A stretch of 64,000 nt of DNA, taken from contig CM057481.1 of assembly GCA_030035585.1 (NCBI GenBank), positions 58,971,128 to 59,035,127 on the forward strand, written 5' to 3'. Positions 48,501-56,097 of this stretch are shown one piece after another. How positions within the stretch are numbered: the stretch's first letter is position 1; each line of letters starts with the position of its first letter. The notes beneath the pieces were generated by a model that was not told where the DNA came from, made no database searches, and saw only the letters and a list, made by a program, of their open reading frames with translations. This stretch comes from Dugong dugon (Eukaryota > Chordata > Mammalia > Sirenia > Dugongidae). The translations under genes and the position numbers were made by a program.

Positions 48501-50305
48501 AAAGAAAGAAACCGCATGATTTTTCCCTCTTTGGGCTTCCAAACATTCCTATGCTGAGTTCGGGTAAGGCTGCTGGGGAGTGTGCAGAATCTCTGTGAAT
48601 GCTGGTTATTGAGTCACTAATAAAGTGAGTCTTGTTTGCAGGACAGCTGTTGGCTTCATTGTTCTTTTGTCACACAAAAAAAGGAGAGCTGTTAGGCTAA
48701 TGGAATGTGGCCTTCTCACTGGATAGCTGTTACATCATGCAACAAAACAATGCCTGAGAAATCCATTTCCACCATGCACAACACAGAAAATAATAAAAAC
48801 AAAAAACAGACAAATAAAACAACAAGCCGAAAAACTATATTAAATGAGCAGCACTACTCCTTAAAATCAGGAAAACCATCACTTATAATTCTTATATTTC
48901 TCAATAGTTAATACTGCAGTTTGTCTATTTTCTAAGAGTAATGTTTTACTACACTTTATTATCCTTTAGTATATAACCTTAACAGAACCTTTTTTTAAGA
49001 ATCCAAATAACTATGATATTCTTCAAAAGACAATTTGTATGAGCACTCTGTGGTTCCTAACTCCACAGTCATGGGAGTAAACGCTTTGTTCCTGTATTAT
49101 CAGGTGCCTGCCTACATACTCTGCTCTTACAGTTTGGTCCTTTATCAACTATTTTCACTTGAACAATGGCTTTCAAACATTTTTTGACCATTATCCACAA
49201 TGAGAAATACAGTTTACACAGCAAACCAGTACAGAGATTTACATACATGTTGTATGTGTAAACTGTTACATACACCACACTGAAGTTCACAAAATACTTT
49301 TCCTTACCACAAGAGAGGCTTTCTAATGTTTTCTTTTTTATTCTAGTCTTTAAGATGCTGGCAATAAAAGCCAAAAGAATTGTTGCTGTCCAATTGATTC
49401 TGACTTATAGCAACCCTATAGAACTGAGCAGAACTGTCCATTGGTTTTCTAAGGCTATAATCTTTACAGAAGCAGATGGCCACATCTTTCTCCCATGAAG
49501 TGGCTGACGAGTGTGAACTGCTACCTTTCAGTTAGCAGTCGAGTGCTTTAACCACTGTGCCACCAGGGCCCCTTGATGCTGACAAAGACCCATACAATTG
49601 TTATTATGGCCCATGGTTTTTCAAATCACTGCACCAGAAGATGAAAACCACTCCAAAGCCTCTGCGTATTTTGAACAAAGATTTTTAAAAATTTATTTGC
49701 TTTAAACAGTTAAGTGACCTTCCCCAAAGCTGACATTCAACTCCCCACAGGAGGCTCCTTCTTACAGGAGGCTCCTAGGCTTGCAGCAGAGATGACAGGA
49801 ACCTGCAGAGCACCTCATCCTGCTGCTCGCACCCCTGCTCCCCTAAGATGAGGGTGGGAGAGGGCCTGGGCCCTCCAGGCCTACAGTCAGTCAGCTTTGC
49901 TTTCTTTTTCCCTTTACCCTTACTGTCATTCCTTAACCTCTCCAGAGAACACAGGAGCAAAGCGACATACAATTCAACAGGATGGAGAAAGAGTGGCAAT
50001 ATAGAACACAAAGCACAGTTTTTCTTAATAGTGCTGGATTTAAGTTACACATGCTATGCTTATTCCCCAGTACCACGATACCTGAACAAGTTTAAAAGGC
50101 TGAACTGACATGTAATTCCCATGCAAAAAATAATGTCAACTGTTAGTAATTTTGAGTTTTTTAAATTGCTGGTCAATATTATATTGTACTATTCCATGCT
50201 GAAACTGTAGGTATTTGGGATAAGTGTAAAGAAATTTTACATGAAGGCTGGAACACTTACTTTTAAGGATTCCCATAAAGGAAACTGGACAAAAGAGAAA
50301 GGAAT
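7257..50305 (-). CDS. SLC25A26: SLC25A26, C-terminal coding exons (partial gene)
   Basis: Mitochondrial S-adenosylmethionine carrier, an inner-membrane protein that exchanges cytosolic SAM for matrix S-adenosylhomocysteine and so feeds mitochondrial methylation. Five minus-strand exons (50261-50305, 20002-20071, 13728-13792, 12362-12435, 7257-7374) total 372 bp and encode the last 123 residues of a family protein of about 274. They hold the end of the second and all of the third carrier repeat, including the signature PLDVAK (the PX[DE]XX[KR] motif) and the final helix [19 protein letters not shown]. Every intron is GT-AG and every phase joins. The N-terminal half lies beyond the window. The gene is convergent with LRIG1, as in human. 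Confidence 0.96.
11393..11684 (-). repeat. RTE1 (BovB-clade LINE) 3' fragment
   Basis: The minus strand reads the end of the RTE reverse-transcriptase ORF ([19 protein letters not shown]) and then the 3' tail ending in GGCACCTAACAA. The same piece recurs at 22428, 28975, 33177 and 51664. It is 5' truncated with broken frames. Confidence 0.85.
12061..12250 (+). repeat. AfroSINE, long form
   Basis: Head GGAGCCCTGGTGGCACACTGG, B-box-like GGTTCGAACCC, middle segment GAGAAAGAAGTGGCACTCTG, tail TAACTCGACGGCGCCTAACA. The tail is the RTE1-like GGCGCCTAACAA variant. Confidence 0.9.
12362..12435 (-). CDS. SLC25A26: SLC25A26 exon: third carrier repeat, matrix loop
   Basis: Minus-strand acceptor TTTTCCTCCAG, donor GG/GTAAGG. 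It encodes [19 protein letters not shown] then TQGLSG, matching the family sequence around the matrix helix of the third repeat. The 74-bp length leaves phase 2, completed by the next exon. Confidence 0.96.
12436..13727 (-). other. SLC25A26: SLC25A26 intron with one AfroSINE
   Basis: About 1.3 kb between two coding exons. It contains the short-form AfroSINE at 13278-13432; elsewhere it is AT-rich unique sequence with no exon. Confidence 0.8.
13278..13432 (+). repeat. AfroSINE, short form
   Basis: GGAGCCCTAGTGGTGCAGTG head, TTCGAATCCACCAGG box, tail ATCGACTCGACGGCAAC. It lacks the roughly 45-nt middle segment (GAGAAAGATGTGGCA...CAGCCTTG) present in the long copies. Confidence 0.9.
13728..13792 (-). 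CDS. SLC25A26: SLC25A26 exon: carrier signature motif
   Basis: Minus-strand acceptor TATATGCACAG, donor AAAG/GTGAGTA. It encodes [20 protein letters not shown] plus AK. PLDVAK is the mitochondrial carrier signature of the third repeat, whose acidic and basic residues form the matrix salt-bridge network. Confidence 0.97.
14798..14855. other. Inverted repeat / predicted hairpin
   Basis: GGCCTTCTTGTCCAC at 14798-14812 and its exact complement GTGGACAAGAAGGCC at 14841-14855. Further pairing ACTCC/GGAGT (14818-14822 with 14836-14840) leaves a 5-base bulge and a 13-base loop. No known repeat or RNA family was recognised. Confidence 0.8.
15395..15770. repeat. MIR relics (two adjacent)
   Basis: The pieces CTCATCCCATGTTACAGGTGG, AAACTGAAGCTTAGAGG and ACAGTGCCTGGGTCACAGTA match MIR core and flanking segments in opposite orientations. 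They are old, heavily diverged tRNA-type SINEs. Confidence 0.65.
15945..16110 (-). repeat. MIR relic
   Basis: CACAGGTATTATTATTCCTG followed by CTTTATAGACAA and AGCCAGCACTCAAAGCCAGG resembles the MIR core in reverse orientation. Confidence 0.55.
16634..16647 (+). repeat. Homopolymer G run (14)
   Basis: Fourteen consecutive Gs. The length is likely polymorphic or error-prone in sequencing. Confidence 0.9.
18873..18897 (+). repeat. G-rich homopolymer run
   Basis: Five Gs, one C, then nineteen Gs. A strong candidate for local G-quadruplex structure and for assembly error. Confidence 0.9.
20002..20071 (-). CDS. SLC25A26: SLC25A26 exon: start of third carrier repeat
   Basis: Minus-strand acceptor CTCCTCAAACACAG, donor GCAG/GTGCAAAG. 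It encodes [18 protein letters not shown] and CGAFAG, the loop and first helix of the third repeat. The donor GTGCAA is non-optimal but gives the correct phase into the exon at 13792. Confidence 0.96.
20843..21158 (-). repeat. L1 3'UTR fragment, type A tail
   Basis: The + strand begins TTTTATTGTATTTTTGGTGA then AGGTTTACACAGC, with the landmark CATTGGTTACATTCTTCACA. The same tail occurs at 58545-58950 and belongs to an afrotherian L1 lineage in reverse orientation. Confidence 0.7.
21911..22599 (-). pseudogene. Possible processed retrocopy of an unidentified transcript
   Basis: Sits inside the old L1. On the minus strand it ends in AATAAA (TTTATT on + at 21942-21947), about 18 bases of sequence and then 14 As, the signature of a retrotransposed polyadenylated RNA. 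Flanking imperfect duplication TCATAGTGG (21902-21910) and TCACTGTGG (22600-22608). The 5' part of the copy (22428-22599) is antisense RTE1. The parent transcript was not identified; no long open frame is present. Confidence 0.6.
22428..22599 (+). repeat. RTE1 fragment within the retrocopy
   Basis: The + strand matches the RTE1 3' ORF end ([22 protein letters not shown], then [14 protein letters not shown]). It stops exactly at the insertion boundary, before the usual RTE1 tail. Confidence 0.85.
25385..25575 (-). repeat. MIR relic
   Basis: ACATACATTAACTCCTTCAA, TTTTATAGACAAGGAAGTTG and CTTGCCAAAAGACAGAGAGT match the reverse MIR core. Confidence 0.65.
26053..26612 (-). mobile_element. Solo MaLR-type LTR (ERVL-MaLR)
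   Basis: The minus strand starts TGTCATAGATTGAACTGTG and ends GAATAAGACA, giving TG...CA ends. A perfect 5-bp duplication ACATA lies at 26048-26052 and 26613-26617. It contains the typical MaLR segment TTTGGACTTCTAGCCT before a polyadenylation motif. No internal retroviral genes are present, so it is a solo LTR left by recombination or a non-autonomous copy. Confidence 0.8.
26795..26996 (-). repeat. AfroSINE, long form
   Basis: Reverse-strand copy: CATTGCCACTGAGTTGATTC at the tail end, middle segment with CACATCTTTCTCCCATGG, and head CTACCAAGGCTCC. Confidence 0.9.
27008..27230 (-). repeat. MIR relic
   Basis: CTCACTCAATTTTGGGAAGT, CTTGCCTGCGGTCACACAGC and neighbouring text match MIR in reverse. 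Confidence 0.7.
27850..28075 (-). repeat. Old L1M 3'UTR fragment
   Basis: GAGTTCCCATATATCCTTCA then CCAGCTTCCCCTAAGGTTAA and CATCTTACATAACCATAGCA are hallmark L1M 3'UTR phrases in reverse orientation. Confidence 0.7.
28975..30399 (-). mobile_element. RTE1 LINE, 5'-truncated, with target duplication
   Basis: A reverse-oriented RTE1 bounded by a perfect 13-bp direct repeat TAATCAAGTGACT (28962-28974 and 30400-30412). On the minus strand it encodes relics of the reverse transcriptase, including [19 protein letters not shown] with the YADD active site near 29960-29990, then [13 protein letters not shown] and the C-terminal segment. A stop codon directly precedes YADD and several frameshifts follow, so it is dead. 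It is interrupted by an AfroSINE at 29303-29513. Confidence 0.9.
29303..29513 (-). repeat. AfroSINE, long form, nested in RTE1
   Basis: Reverse copy with tail AATCCACTGCCGTTCAAGTT, middle CACATCTTTCTCCCACGG and head GCCACCAGGGCTCC. RTE1 sequence continues on both sides (TTTGTTTTTCTGG before, TATTCTTCTGG after, an imperfect duplication). Confidence 0.9.
30699..30969 (-). repeat. AfroSINE of the older type with a nested tail-only insertion
   Basis: Reverse copy that has the CTTTCTTCCAAGGCACCTCTG segment typical of an older AfroSINE subtype. A 41-bp piece at 30885-30925 matches only the forward AfroSINE 3' end (GTTGCTATGAGTCGGAATTG and ACTCAATGGCAATGGG) and is flanked by GTTAG duplicates (30880-30884, 30926-30930). 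Confidence 0.8.
32392..32545 (-). repeat. AfroSINE, short form
   Basis: Tail CCATTGCCATCAAGTCAATT, head CTGCCACCAGGACTCC, and no middle segment. Confidence 0.9.
33177..33536 (+). repeat. RTE1 3' fragment
   Basis: Forward copy from TATGGTGTCGGTGAAGAATA through the RT C-terminal coding relic to the tail CAATGGCACCTAACAACAA. It is immediately followed by a CA microsatellite grown from the tail. Confidence 0.88.
33540..33597 (+). repeat. (CA)n microsatellite
   Basis: About 50 bases of mostly pure CA directly after the RTE1 tail, ending in GTATATACACACATATG. Confidence 0.95.
34830..35066 (+). repeat. MIR
   Basis: GTTGAAATCCTGGCTGTACC, CCTTGGGCAAGGCACG, TTTCCACATCTACAAAATGA and CAGTGCCTGGCACACTG are the MIR landmarks in order. 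One of the better preserved copies. Confidence 0.85.
35095..35290 (+). repeat. MIR relic, second copy
   Basis: ACTCTGGACCGCAGAGGCC through CCAGGGCCTGGCATGTAG shows the MIR layout, more diverged than its neighbour. Confidence 0.55.
35545..36560 (+). repeat. Ancient mammalian repeat, interrupted by L2 and AfroSINE pieces
   Basis: Phrases such as GCAGAGGGAACGACAAATGT then AAAGGCCCTGGGATGAG, and GGGTTTTAGCAGGGAGTGGT then ACACTCTGGCTGCCGTATGG, match a widespread old mammalian repeat whose family name I cannot assign with certainty. An L2-like 3' end (about 35705-35818, GCTCCGTGAGGGCAGGGATT) and an AfroSINE are inserted in it. Confidence 0.5.
36128..36280 (-). repeat. AfroSINE, short form
   Basis: Tail TTGCTGCTGAGTCAATTCTG, head CTGCGCCACGAGGGCTCC, middle segment absent. 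Confidence 0.9.
36627..36977 (+). mobile_element. MaLR LTR (MLT1-like)
   Basis: TGGACTGAACTGTGTCCCCT at the start, TGGACTTCTAGCCTCCAGAA with the AATAAATTTTTG signal and CCCAGGAAACTAACAGA at the end are the standard MaLR LTR sequence order. Old solo LTR with no internal genes. Confidence 0.8.
37450..37570 (+). repeat. L2 3' end relic
   Basis: GACTGTAAGCTCCTCAAGGG, CTTTGCATCCCTGGAAAATG and AGGCAGGCACTAAATGTTCA match the conserved L2 3' end. Confidence 0.65.
37907..37932 (+). repeat. Poly(A) run
   Basis: A near-pure A run of about 25 bases; the element it might end is not recognisable. Confidence 0.8.
38640..39477 (+). repeat. Old L1M 3' end
   Basis: Forward L1 ORF2 end and 3'UTR: GAAATGCAAATTAAAACCAC, AATACTACTCCACAATAAAA, GATCAGTGGTTTCCAGGGAC. 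Many mutations; the younger L1 at 39491 inserted just after it. Confidence 0.85.
40914..41860 (+). pseudogene. L1 ORF1 (RNA-binding chaperone), frameshifted
   Basis: Begins [14 protein letters not shown]. Residues 20-125 form a heptad-rich coiled coil for trimerisation ([31 protein letters not shown]), followed by the RRM ([17 protein letters not shown]) and the C-terminal domain ([16 protein letters not shown]...[12 protein letters not shown]). Relative to the second copy at 62638, a 4-bp gap near 41468 shifts the frame; the remaining 3' part to the stop at 41858-41860 is open in its proper frame. Length is about 315 codons, normal for mammalian ORF1p. Confidence 0.9.
42309..46116 (+). pseudogene. 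L1 ORF2 (endonuclease/reverse transcriptase), broken
   Basis: Starts [19 protein letters not shown], the APE-type endonuclease N-terminus. A stop at 42465-42467 and many later frame breaks split it. Recognisable pieces: endonuclease ([23 protein letters not shown]), RT palm with [10 protein letters not shown] (FADD at 44396-44407), thumb region ([16 protein letters not shown]), and the C-terminal Cys-rich segment ([15 protein letters not shown] near 45680-45730). The longest intact stretch, 43904-44452, holds RT motifs up to FADD. Not functional. Confidence 0.9.
47141..48446 (-). mobile_element. L1 3' end, type B tail, with nested fragment
   Basis: A reverse, 5'-truncated L1. It starts with its poly(A) (T run on +) and tail TTGTACTTCAGGTGAAGGCT and ends inside ORF2 at ATGTTATGAGATGCTTCAGA...TAGTACTCCA. 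Direct repeat TCTAGATTTT at 47131-47140 and 48447-48456. About 47262-47385 carries a second T run and an older L1M tail piece (AATACACATAGCCAAAGATA), followed by a repeat of the type B tail, so the 3' end is nested or rearranged. Confidence 0.8.
49379..49573 (-). repeat. AfroSINE, long form
   Basis: Reverse copy with tail TGTTGCTGTCCAATTGATTC, middle CACATCTTTCTCCCATGAAG and head GTGCCACCAGGGCCCC. Confidence 0.9.
50261..50305 (-). CDS. SLC25A26: SLC25A26 exon: end of second carrier repeat
   Basis: A 45-bp microexon-sized exon. Minus-strand acceptor TTCTCTCTTTAG with a long polypyrimidine tract, donor AAAA/GTAAGTG. It encodes [15 protein letters not shown], phase 0 at both ends, joining ALWSWRQD at 20071. 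Position four of the segment F-S-F-V differs from F-S-L-V that I recall in human. Confidence 0.95.
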
Positions 50306-50630
50306 CTAAAGAGAGAAGAAAAAAAAAAATTAATTGAGAATAATCAGTTTGTCTAGCATTACTAAATGAATCTGTATTATTTAGAAATAGTACTTCATGT
50401 TAACGTTATATATATAACCCAGTGATATTAAACAAATTTGTAGGTATAGTGTACGCAGTGTTTAAAAAAGGAGTTAAACTGTTAACTGCCTGTAGAGTCC
50501 TATTAACTTTTTCAGTCCAAGGGGCATAAAACAATGCTGTGAAGCCCTTTAGAAATGGCAAAAAATTAGAATAATACAAACAGGATCTGGCTACTAAAAT
50601 GACAAAATAAATATTTCCTATCATAAGCAA

Positions 50631-50838
50631 TGGAGTCCCTGCGTGGCGCAGATGGTTAAGCACTCAACTACTAGCCAAAAGGTTGGTGGTTCAAGCCCAC
50701 CCAGAGGCGCCTCGGAAGACAGACCTGGCTATCTGCTTCCAGAATGTCACAGCCTTGAAAACCCTATGGAGCGGTTCTACTCTGCACACATGGGGTTGTC
50801 ATGAGTCAGAATCAACTCAATGGCAACTAACAACAAAA
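50631..50838 (+). repeat. AfroSINE, older type
   Basis: Head GGAGTCCCTGCGTGGCGCAG, GAGGCGCCTCGGAAGACAGA then CCTGGCTATCTGCTTCC in the middle, tail CAACTCAATGGCAACTAACA. Confidence 0.9.
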
Positions 50839-50928
50839 ATCATAAGCAATAAAGACTAAAGACTTGACATTTTTCTACTCGAGGGCTAGAGCTGTCTCCT
50901 CTTTAGCAGTCAAAGTGTTGAGATTTAA

Positions 50929-51232
50929 AAGAGAAATAGGGAGGTGAGAAAGAGAGACAGAGAAAAAAAGAGAGAGAGTGGGAAGGGGGAGTTAGTTGGG
51001 GGGAGCAGGAAGAGAAAGGGGAAGACAGAAAAGAAGAGGAAAGGAGACAAGGAAGAAGGAAATGAGAGAAGAGTGAGAGAAGGGGAAAGAGGATGGGGGG
51101 GCCAGAGAGAAGGGGGAGGAGAGAGGGAGGGGGACAGAGAAGGGGGAGGAGAGACAGAGGGGAACAGAAGAAAAGGAAGAGGAGGGAGAAGAGATAGAAG
51201 AGAGGGCAGGGGAGGGAAGCAAGAATAGAAGA
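50929..51232 (+). repeat. Polypurine (GA/GGGA) tract
   Basis: About 300 bases in which nearly all bases on + are A or G, made of GAGA, GGGAGGAG and AAAG units with few pyrimidine interruptions. The long open frames read through it on both strands are low-complexity artefacts. Confidence 0.92.
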
Positions 51233-51493
51233 CTGGCAGAACTACTTGCAAGAGTCAGCTGAGACACAGGACTCCAGGGCCCGAGTTGCCAGTCTGAGAT
51301 GGGAAGTTGCCACCCTTCAAAGAAGGAACACAGGTTAACACTGGAGGAGTACAGGAGCTCTAAATGGACAGAAGTGGGACTGAAAGTCTGATTCAGTACC
51401 AGGCACAGTCAGGGAGAAGAGTTATCTGCAGTAAGGACACATGAGTGGTCAGGATAATCACCATACTTGTAAGTATTTATTTATATAATTAAC

Positions 51494-51626
51494 CAGTTGC
51501 TATTGCGTCAACCCCAATTCATGGCAACCCCATGTCTATCATAGTAGAACTGTGCTCCATAGGATTTTCAACGGTTGATTTTTTTGCAAGTAGCTCTCCA
51601 GGCTTTCTTCCAAAGCGCCTGTAAGT
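51494..51626 (-). repeat. AfroSINE, older type, truncated
   Basis: Reverse copy, TTGCTATTGCGTCAACCCCA at the tail and CAGGCTTTCTTCCAAAGCGC in the middle; the tRNA head is missing. Confidence 0.75.
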
Positions 51627-51663
51627 GGATAAGGGCTGGTATTACTGAGTACTTTTCTTGTAC

Positions 51664-51990
51664 TTTTGGACTGCCAAAAGAAGGAGCAATCTGACTTGCA
51701 AGAAGTATAACCAGCATGCTCCTTAGAAGCAAGAATGGCGAAACATCTCACATACTTTGGACATGTATCAGGAGGGATGAGTCCCTGGAGAAGGACATCA
51801 TGCTTGGTAGAGGGTCAGTGAAAAAGTGGAAGACCCTCAAGGAGATGGATTGACACAGTGGCTGCAACAATGGGTTCAACCATAACAATTGGGAGGATGG
51901 CGCAGGACCAGGCAGTGCTTCGTTCTGTTGTACATGCAGTTGCTATAAGTTGAAACCAACTCAGTGGCACCTAACAGTAACAACAAGGCA
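51664..51990 (+). repeat. RTE1 3' fragment
   Basis: GGACTGCCAAAAGAAGGAGC through the RT C-terminal relic to the tail ACTCAGTGGCACCTAACAGT. Same piece as at 33177. Confidence 0.87.
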
Positions 51991-52017
51991 CTGCACAGCA
52001 CAGTTTTATCTTACTGA

Positions 52018-52224
52018 AGGAACCCTGCAGACACAGTGGTCATAGCGCTTGGCTGCTAACCAAAAGGTCAGCGGGTCAAACCTACCAGCCACTCTGCAGG
52101 AGAAAGATGTGGCAATCTGCTTCTGTAAACATTACAGCCTTGGAAACCCTATGGGGCAGTTTATTCTGCCCTATAGGATCACTGTGAGTTGGAATCAACT
52201 CAACAGCAGTGGGTTTGGTATCTC
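52018..52224 (+). repeat. AfroSINE, long form
   Basis: Head AGGAACCCTGCAGACACAGT, middle GGAGAAAGATGTGGCAATCT, tail GGAATCAACTCAACAGCAGT. Confidence 0.9.
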
Positions 52225-55200
52225 ACTGAAAGCTCACAACAATCGAAAGAAGGAAGGAAGGGAAGGGAATGGTGCCTAATGTCCAGTATTTTTATTTTGT
52301 TTCAGCTCATTTGTAAATGAAAAGTAAACGTGGATTTTGAACATTATCAATATGCATGTGTGGGTGTCTGTAATTCTGAAGGGATTAATGGGTATTTACC
52401 TTCGTGTGAATTTAGGGCATTAGGTTATTTCTGAAATATTTATATTTAAATCAGAAATTAAAAGTCTAGCATCATCTGTCTTATTCTACTGGAGCAAACG
52501 CTGGCACTGAGCTTGACATTGGCCATGGAAATATAATCTGTCTTCCGCTGGAAAAAAAATAAGTCAATGTCAACAGCCTGGATTGAGCTGACAAGCTAGA
52601 ATCTCTGTTTGTCATCTTCATAAATGAGCATCACCTCACTCTGTATGTCAAAGTCCCATAGTAGGAATCAAATGTAGTTTAGTGTTTTGTTGCCAAAATG
52701 TAAAAGCAGCTGATGCTGTCCACTCTGAAACTGAAAGACCAATTTCCAATTAAATTAATTACCAAAACCCAAAAAACTAACTGTATAATAGTTTTCTAAA
52801 ATTGTTCAAATTTATACTATGTAGTAAAATATACTCAAAATGACTAACAGGTAGTGGGATTATGGATGATATAATTTTCTTCTTTGTATTTTCCCTTCCC
52901 AAATGTAAATATATCACATTTGAACAAGAATGTGAATATTTCACATTTATAACATGAAAAAGATTTTAGAATTTTAATAGTTGATGCTAGCACTATTCAT
53001 TTCTTGGTTAAAATTACCCATAAAACTGCACTGCACGTTATCTGCACTCATTTTGTATTAATATTATTTAGATTTTGAAATTCTATAGATGAACATTTTA
53101 TCCATTTTCCTCTATTAAAAATTAAATTGTTTCTTCAGTTTAAAGAAGTAATTTAAAAATCACACAGTGAAATGGCCAAACCATTCCATCAGGTATTTAT
53201 TTTTAAAAGTGAGCTGACAATAAACCATAACTTCATTCTCTAAAACAAGATTAACTGACAGTCTAAGGTAAGTAAATGTGCTGTAAATGCCTAAATGATT
53301 AAATTTATTTCCGGTTTCTGGCAGTGAAATATCTCTCACAAGATAAACTCCTGATGTGTGAAGATTTTTCAAATATTCTTCAAGTCAAAATCATATTGTA
53401 TGCTTGTTGTCATTTACAATAGGAAGAAACAATAATGAAAATGTGTTCCACACATGTTAAAGAAGTACTGCCAGCAAATAAGGCTCCACAGTTTTAAAAC
53501 AAAACAAAACCTCTAGGACTTCCACAGAGCATGGGCCGATCAGAACATGAGCTCTTTCCCCATGCCTGGTTTGAAGTTATATAACAGTGATGTTTCTTCA
53601 AAACGTGGAATGTTATACCCCAAACAGATGTAAGCTGTTACTCTAAAATGTTTTATAGATGAAGAAAATGAATAGCTGCACTCAGAGGTCTTATATTCTA
53701 AAACACAACATACCCATTTTATTGCACCAAATGTTACAAAATGGCTCACTGTTGTGACCTGTTTAATGCCCCCATTTAAGATGTTTTGTTTGAATAAGGT
53801 TGTTAAGACCCAGGGCACTAGTAAGTGAGCAGCAGTAAACCCAGAGACCATTAAAGAGGCAGATGTATGGGGGAAAGAAACTTAAACCTCAACATGGATT
53901 CCACTTAGCAATAAACATAACAATAATCCTATACGAGAGGGCATGTGAGGATTCCTCGTGAAGTAGACAAAATGAAACCTGGGTGTGGCAAAGAGAGAAA
54001 GGAAGTGTTGGACATTACTAATGAAATAAAAATGGACACAATTACAAAGTGAACACGCTTTACCTATCACGAAGTATTGGACTAGAATTATTCTTGAAGC
54101 TAATCAATGCTTATAATCCTGTGATCTTATAAATGTTTGTAACCTTATGGTCCTTTAATAAATAATGAAGTAATCCGTAATATAACTGAGGGGATATGAA
54201 AATATGATTGCTAGGGTATCATTTAGTTCTAAAATTCTATTTGTTGTTGTTGGAAAGATCACATTAGAATATTAAAAAAAAAAAAAAAGACTTGATTAGA
54301 AACTGCAATGAACACAATACTATGACTAATCTAGGAAGCCTAAGGAACAAGAAAGGATATTTAAAAAGTTGTGAAAGCTATCACCTTTGGCAGAAACGCC
54401 CAAAAAAACTCTTGCAGTAAGAACAACAACAATAACAAAATTACAGAAATGGTTTGATACGACCTCAAATTAGAAGAGGTCTAAAGAACATCATGGAAGT
54501 AGCAGGCCAAGCCATGGATATGGGAGCAGGTCCAAGGACTGGAGCATCCTCATTTTCAAGGGATCCTACAAGGGACTACACAGAGTCTCCTTTTTGTTGC
54601 ATGACAATGTCCAAATTTCTGTGCTTGACTTAGAGCTTTCCATTTAAGTGTCACACATTCTCCTCTTAAATACTCTGGGCTTTTTCCCACCCAGCCCCAG
54701 CAGTAACCAAGGACAAATGAAGTTGAAGATCTAAAAACGCCTTGCCTCAAAGTGACCACTATTCTTAAGGGGAGAGAGAGACAGAGAAAACCCTTTAAAG
54801 CTGATCTGCTAGAATTCTAACAGTAAATACATTTTGATTTTTTAATTTAACAACTATAATCCATTTATGGGCACTGTACATACGGGAAAAGAACTTATGC
54901 TGAATGAAGGAAATCAAACTAACATAAAAGTAGCAAAAATTGAAAGTTAATTACACCTTAGGTTTATAAGACATACTAAAATTCCTGAAGTATCTTTCTA
55001 AAGAAAGTATAAAATGGAAACAAGAACATCTAAATCTAAAACAGAAAAGGAGATAAGTGTGAGCAGCTTCATTATCAACTCAATCTTTTAAACCTCAGGG
55101 GCAGGGGCAGGGGCAGTGAGGGTGGGTACTGCCAACCAGTAACTCAGGGCACCAAACACAGGAAAGGCTTAATAAATGTTACCAGTGAAGGCAATGACTA

Positions 55201-55411
55201 CATTTTCTTTCTCTACATTCTACAGAATCATCACAGTAAATTGTTTGGGTGGAAGTAGCTCCCAGTATATCAATTTACAAGTTACTGCGCGAGTCACATA
55301 ATTCTACCTTCTAATGAAGATAATGGCAATGTCAAATCAGTCTATAATCCACTATATTTCTGAAGTCCTAAGAACAAGTTTCACTGTCTTTAAAAAGTGT
55401 ATAAGTATTTG

Positions 55412-55560
55412 ACATTCACTCATGATAAAAACTGTTCAGCAAAATAAAAACCAAAGGGAATGTGCTTGATCTGATAAAGGCCACCTACAAAAAGCATATA
55501 GCTAACATTATTCTTAACAGTGAAAGACTGAGTACTTTTCCCTTTAAGATCACAAACCAC
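55412..55560 (+). repeat. Old L1 ORF2 fragment
   Basis: TGATAAAAACTGTTCAGCAA, GGCCACCTACAAAAAGCATA and ATTATTCTTAACAGTGAAAG match the L1 ORF2 segment preceding the FADD region. The minus-strand open frame across it is a shadow. Confidence 0.7.
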
Positions 55561-56065
55561 GTGAGGAAGTCTGTTCTCAGTACTCCTATTCCACGATACA
55601 TATAGTTCCACAATCTGATCTTTTTCCCTAGCCAATGCCTTAGTCATATTTCCATGTTGATTAATATAGATTTGTCATTCTTTTTGACCACTGCAAAGTA
55701 TTCTATAACATCTGACTGTCCCTCATTGATGGTTTATTTCCAATTCTTTTCCTCAGAAAACACTTTTTAAAAAACCAGTCAGGACATATCCAGAAAATTC
55801 TAGATATATCATACAGGTTGTAAATATATTATTTCTGACTTTACCCAACTATAACATGGTAGGTTAACACTCAGCATTAAACCTTCCTTAGCACAATCAT
55901 CCTACGAAAATGCCCAGTGTTAATATTCAGGTAAATCAGAACACAAAGAAATCCTTTTCCTTTAGAGATCAAGCTTAATTTAACAAATCAATAAAAAGAA
56001 AATCACAAAATTACACTGGTTTTCACACTTCAAGTGAGTGATTCTAGTATACCATCGAACATTTA

Positions 56066-56097
56066 ACTCGACGGCAATGGGTTTTTTTTTTGGTCTG
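56066..56097 (+). repeat. Tail-only AfroSINE insertion
   Basis: ACTCGACGGCAATGGG plus a T run is just the last bases of AfroSINE, flanked by ATTTA at 56061-56065 and 56098-56102. Confidence 0.6.

Larger units (their letters stand above)
20072..50260 (-). other. SLC25A26: SLC25A26 intron, 30 kb, repeat-filled
   Basis: A single large intron holding most of the mobile elements described below (L1, RTE1, AfroSINE, MaLR LTRs, MIR, L2). The stretches 23850-25380, 30980-32380, 33600-34820 and 48460-49375 look mostly unique, AT-rich and without exons. Confidence 0.8.

Noticed and set aside
50944..51251. Long open frames on both strands (Arg/Glu/Gly-rich and Pro/Ser/Leu-rich)
   Set aside because: They are translations of a polypurine tract and have no protein-like composition or splice context.
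55420..55647. 75-codon minus-strand open frame
   Set aside because: It is the antisense of an old L1 ORF2 fragment.
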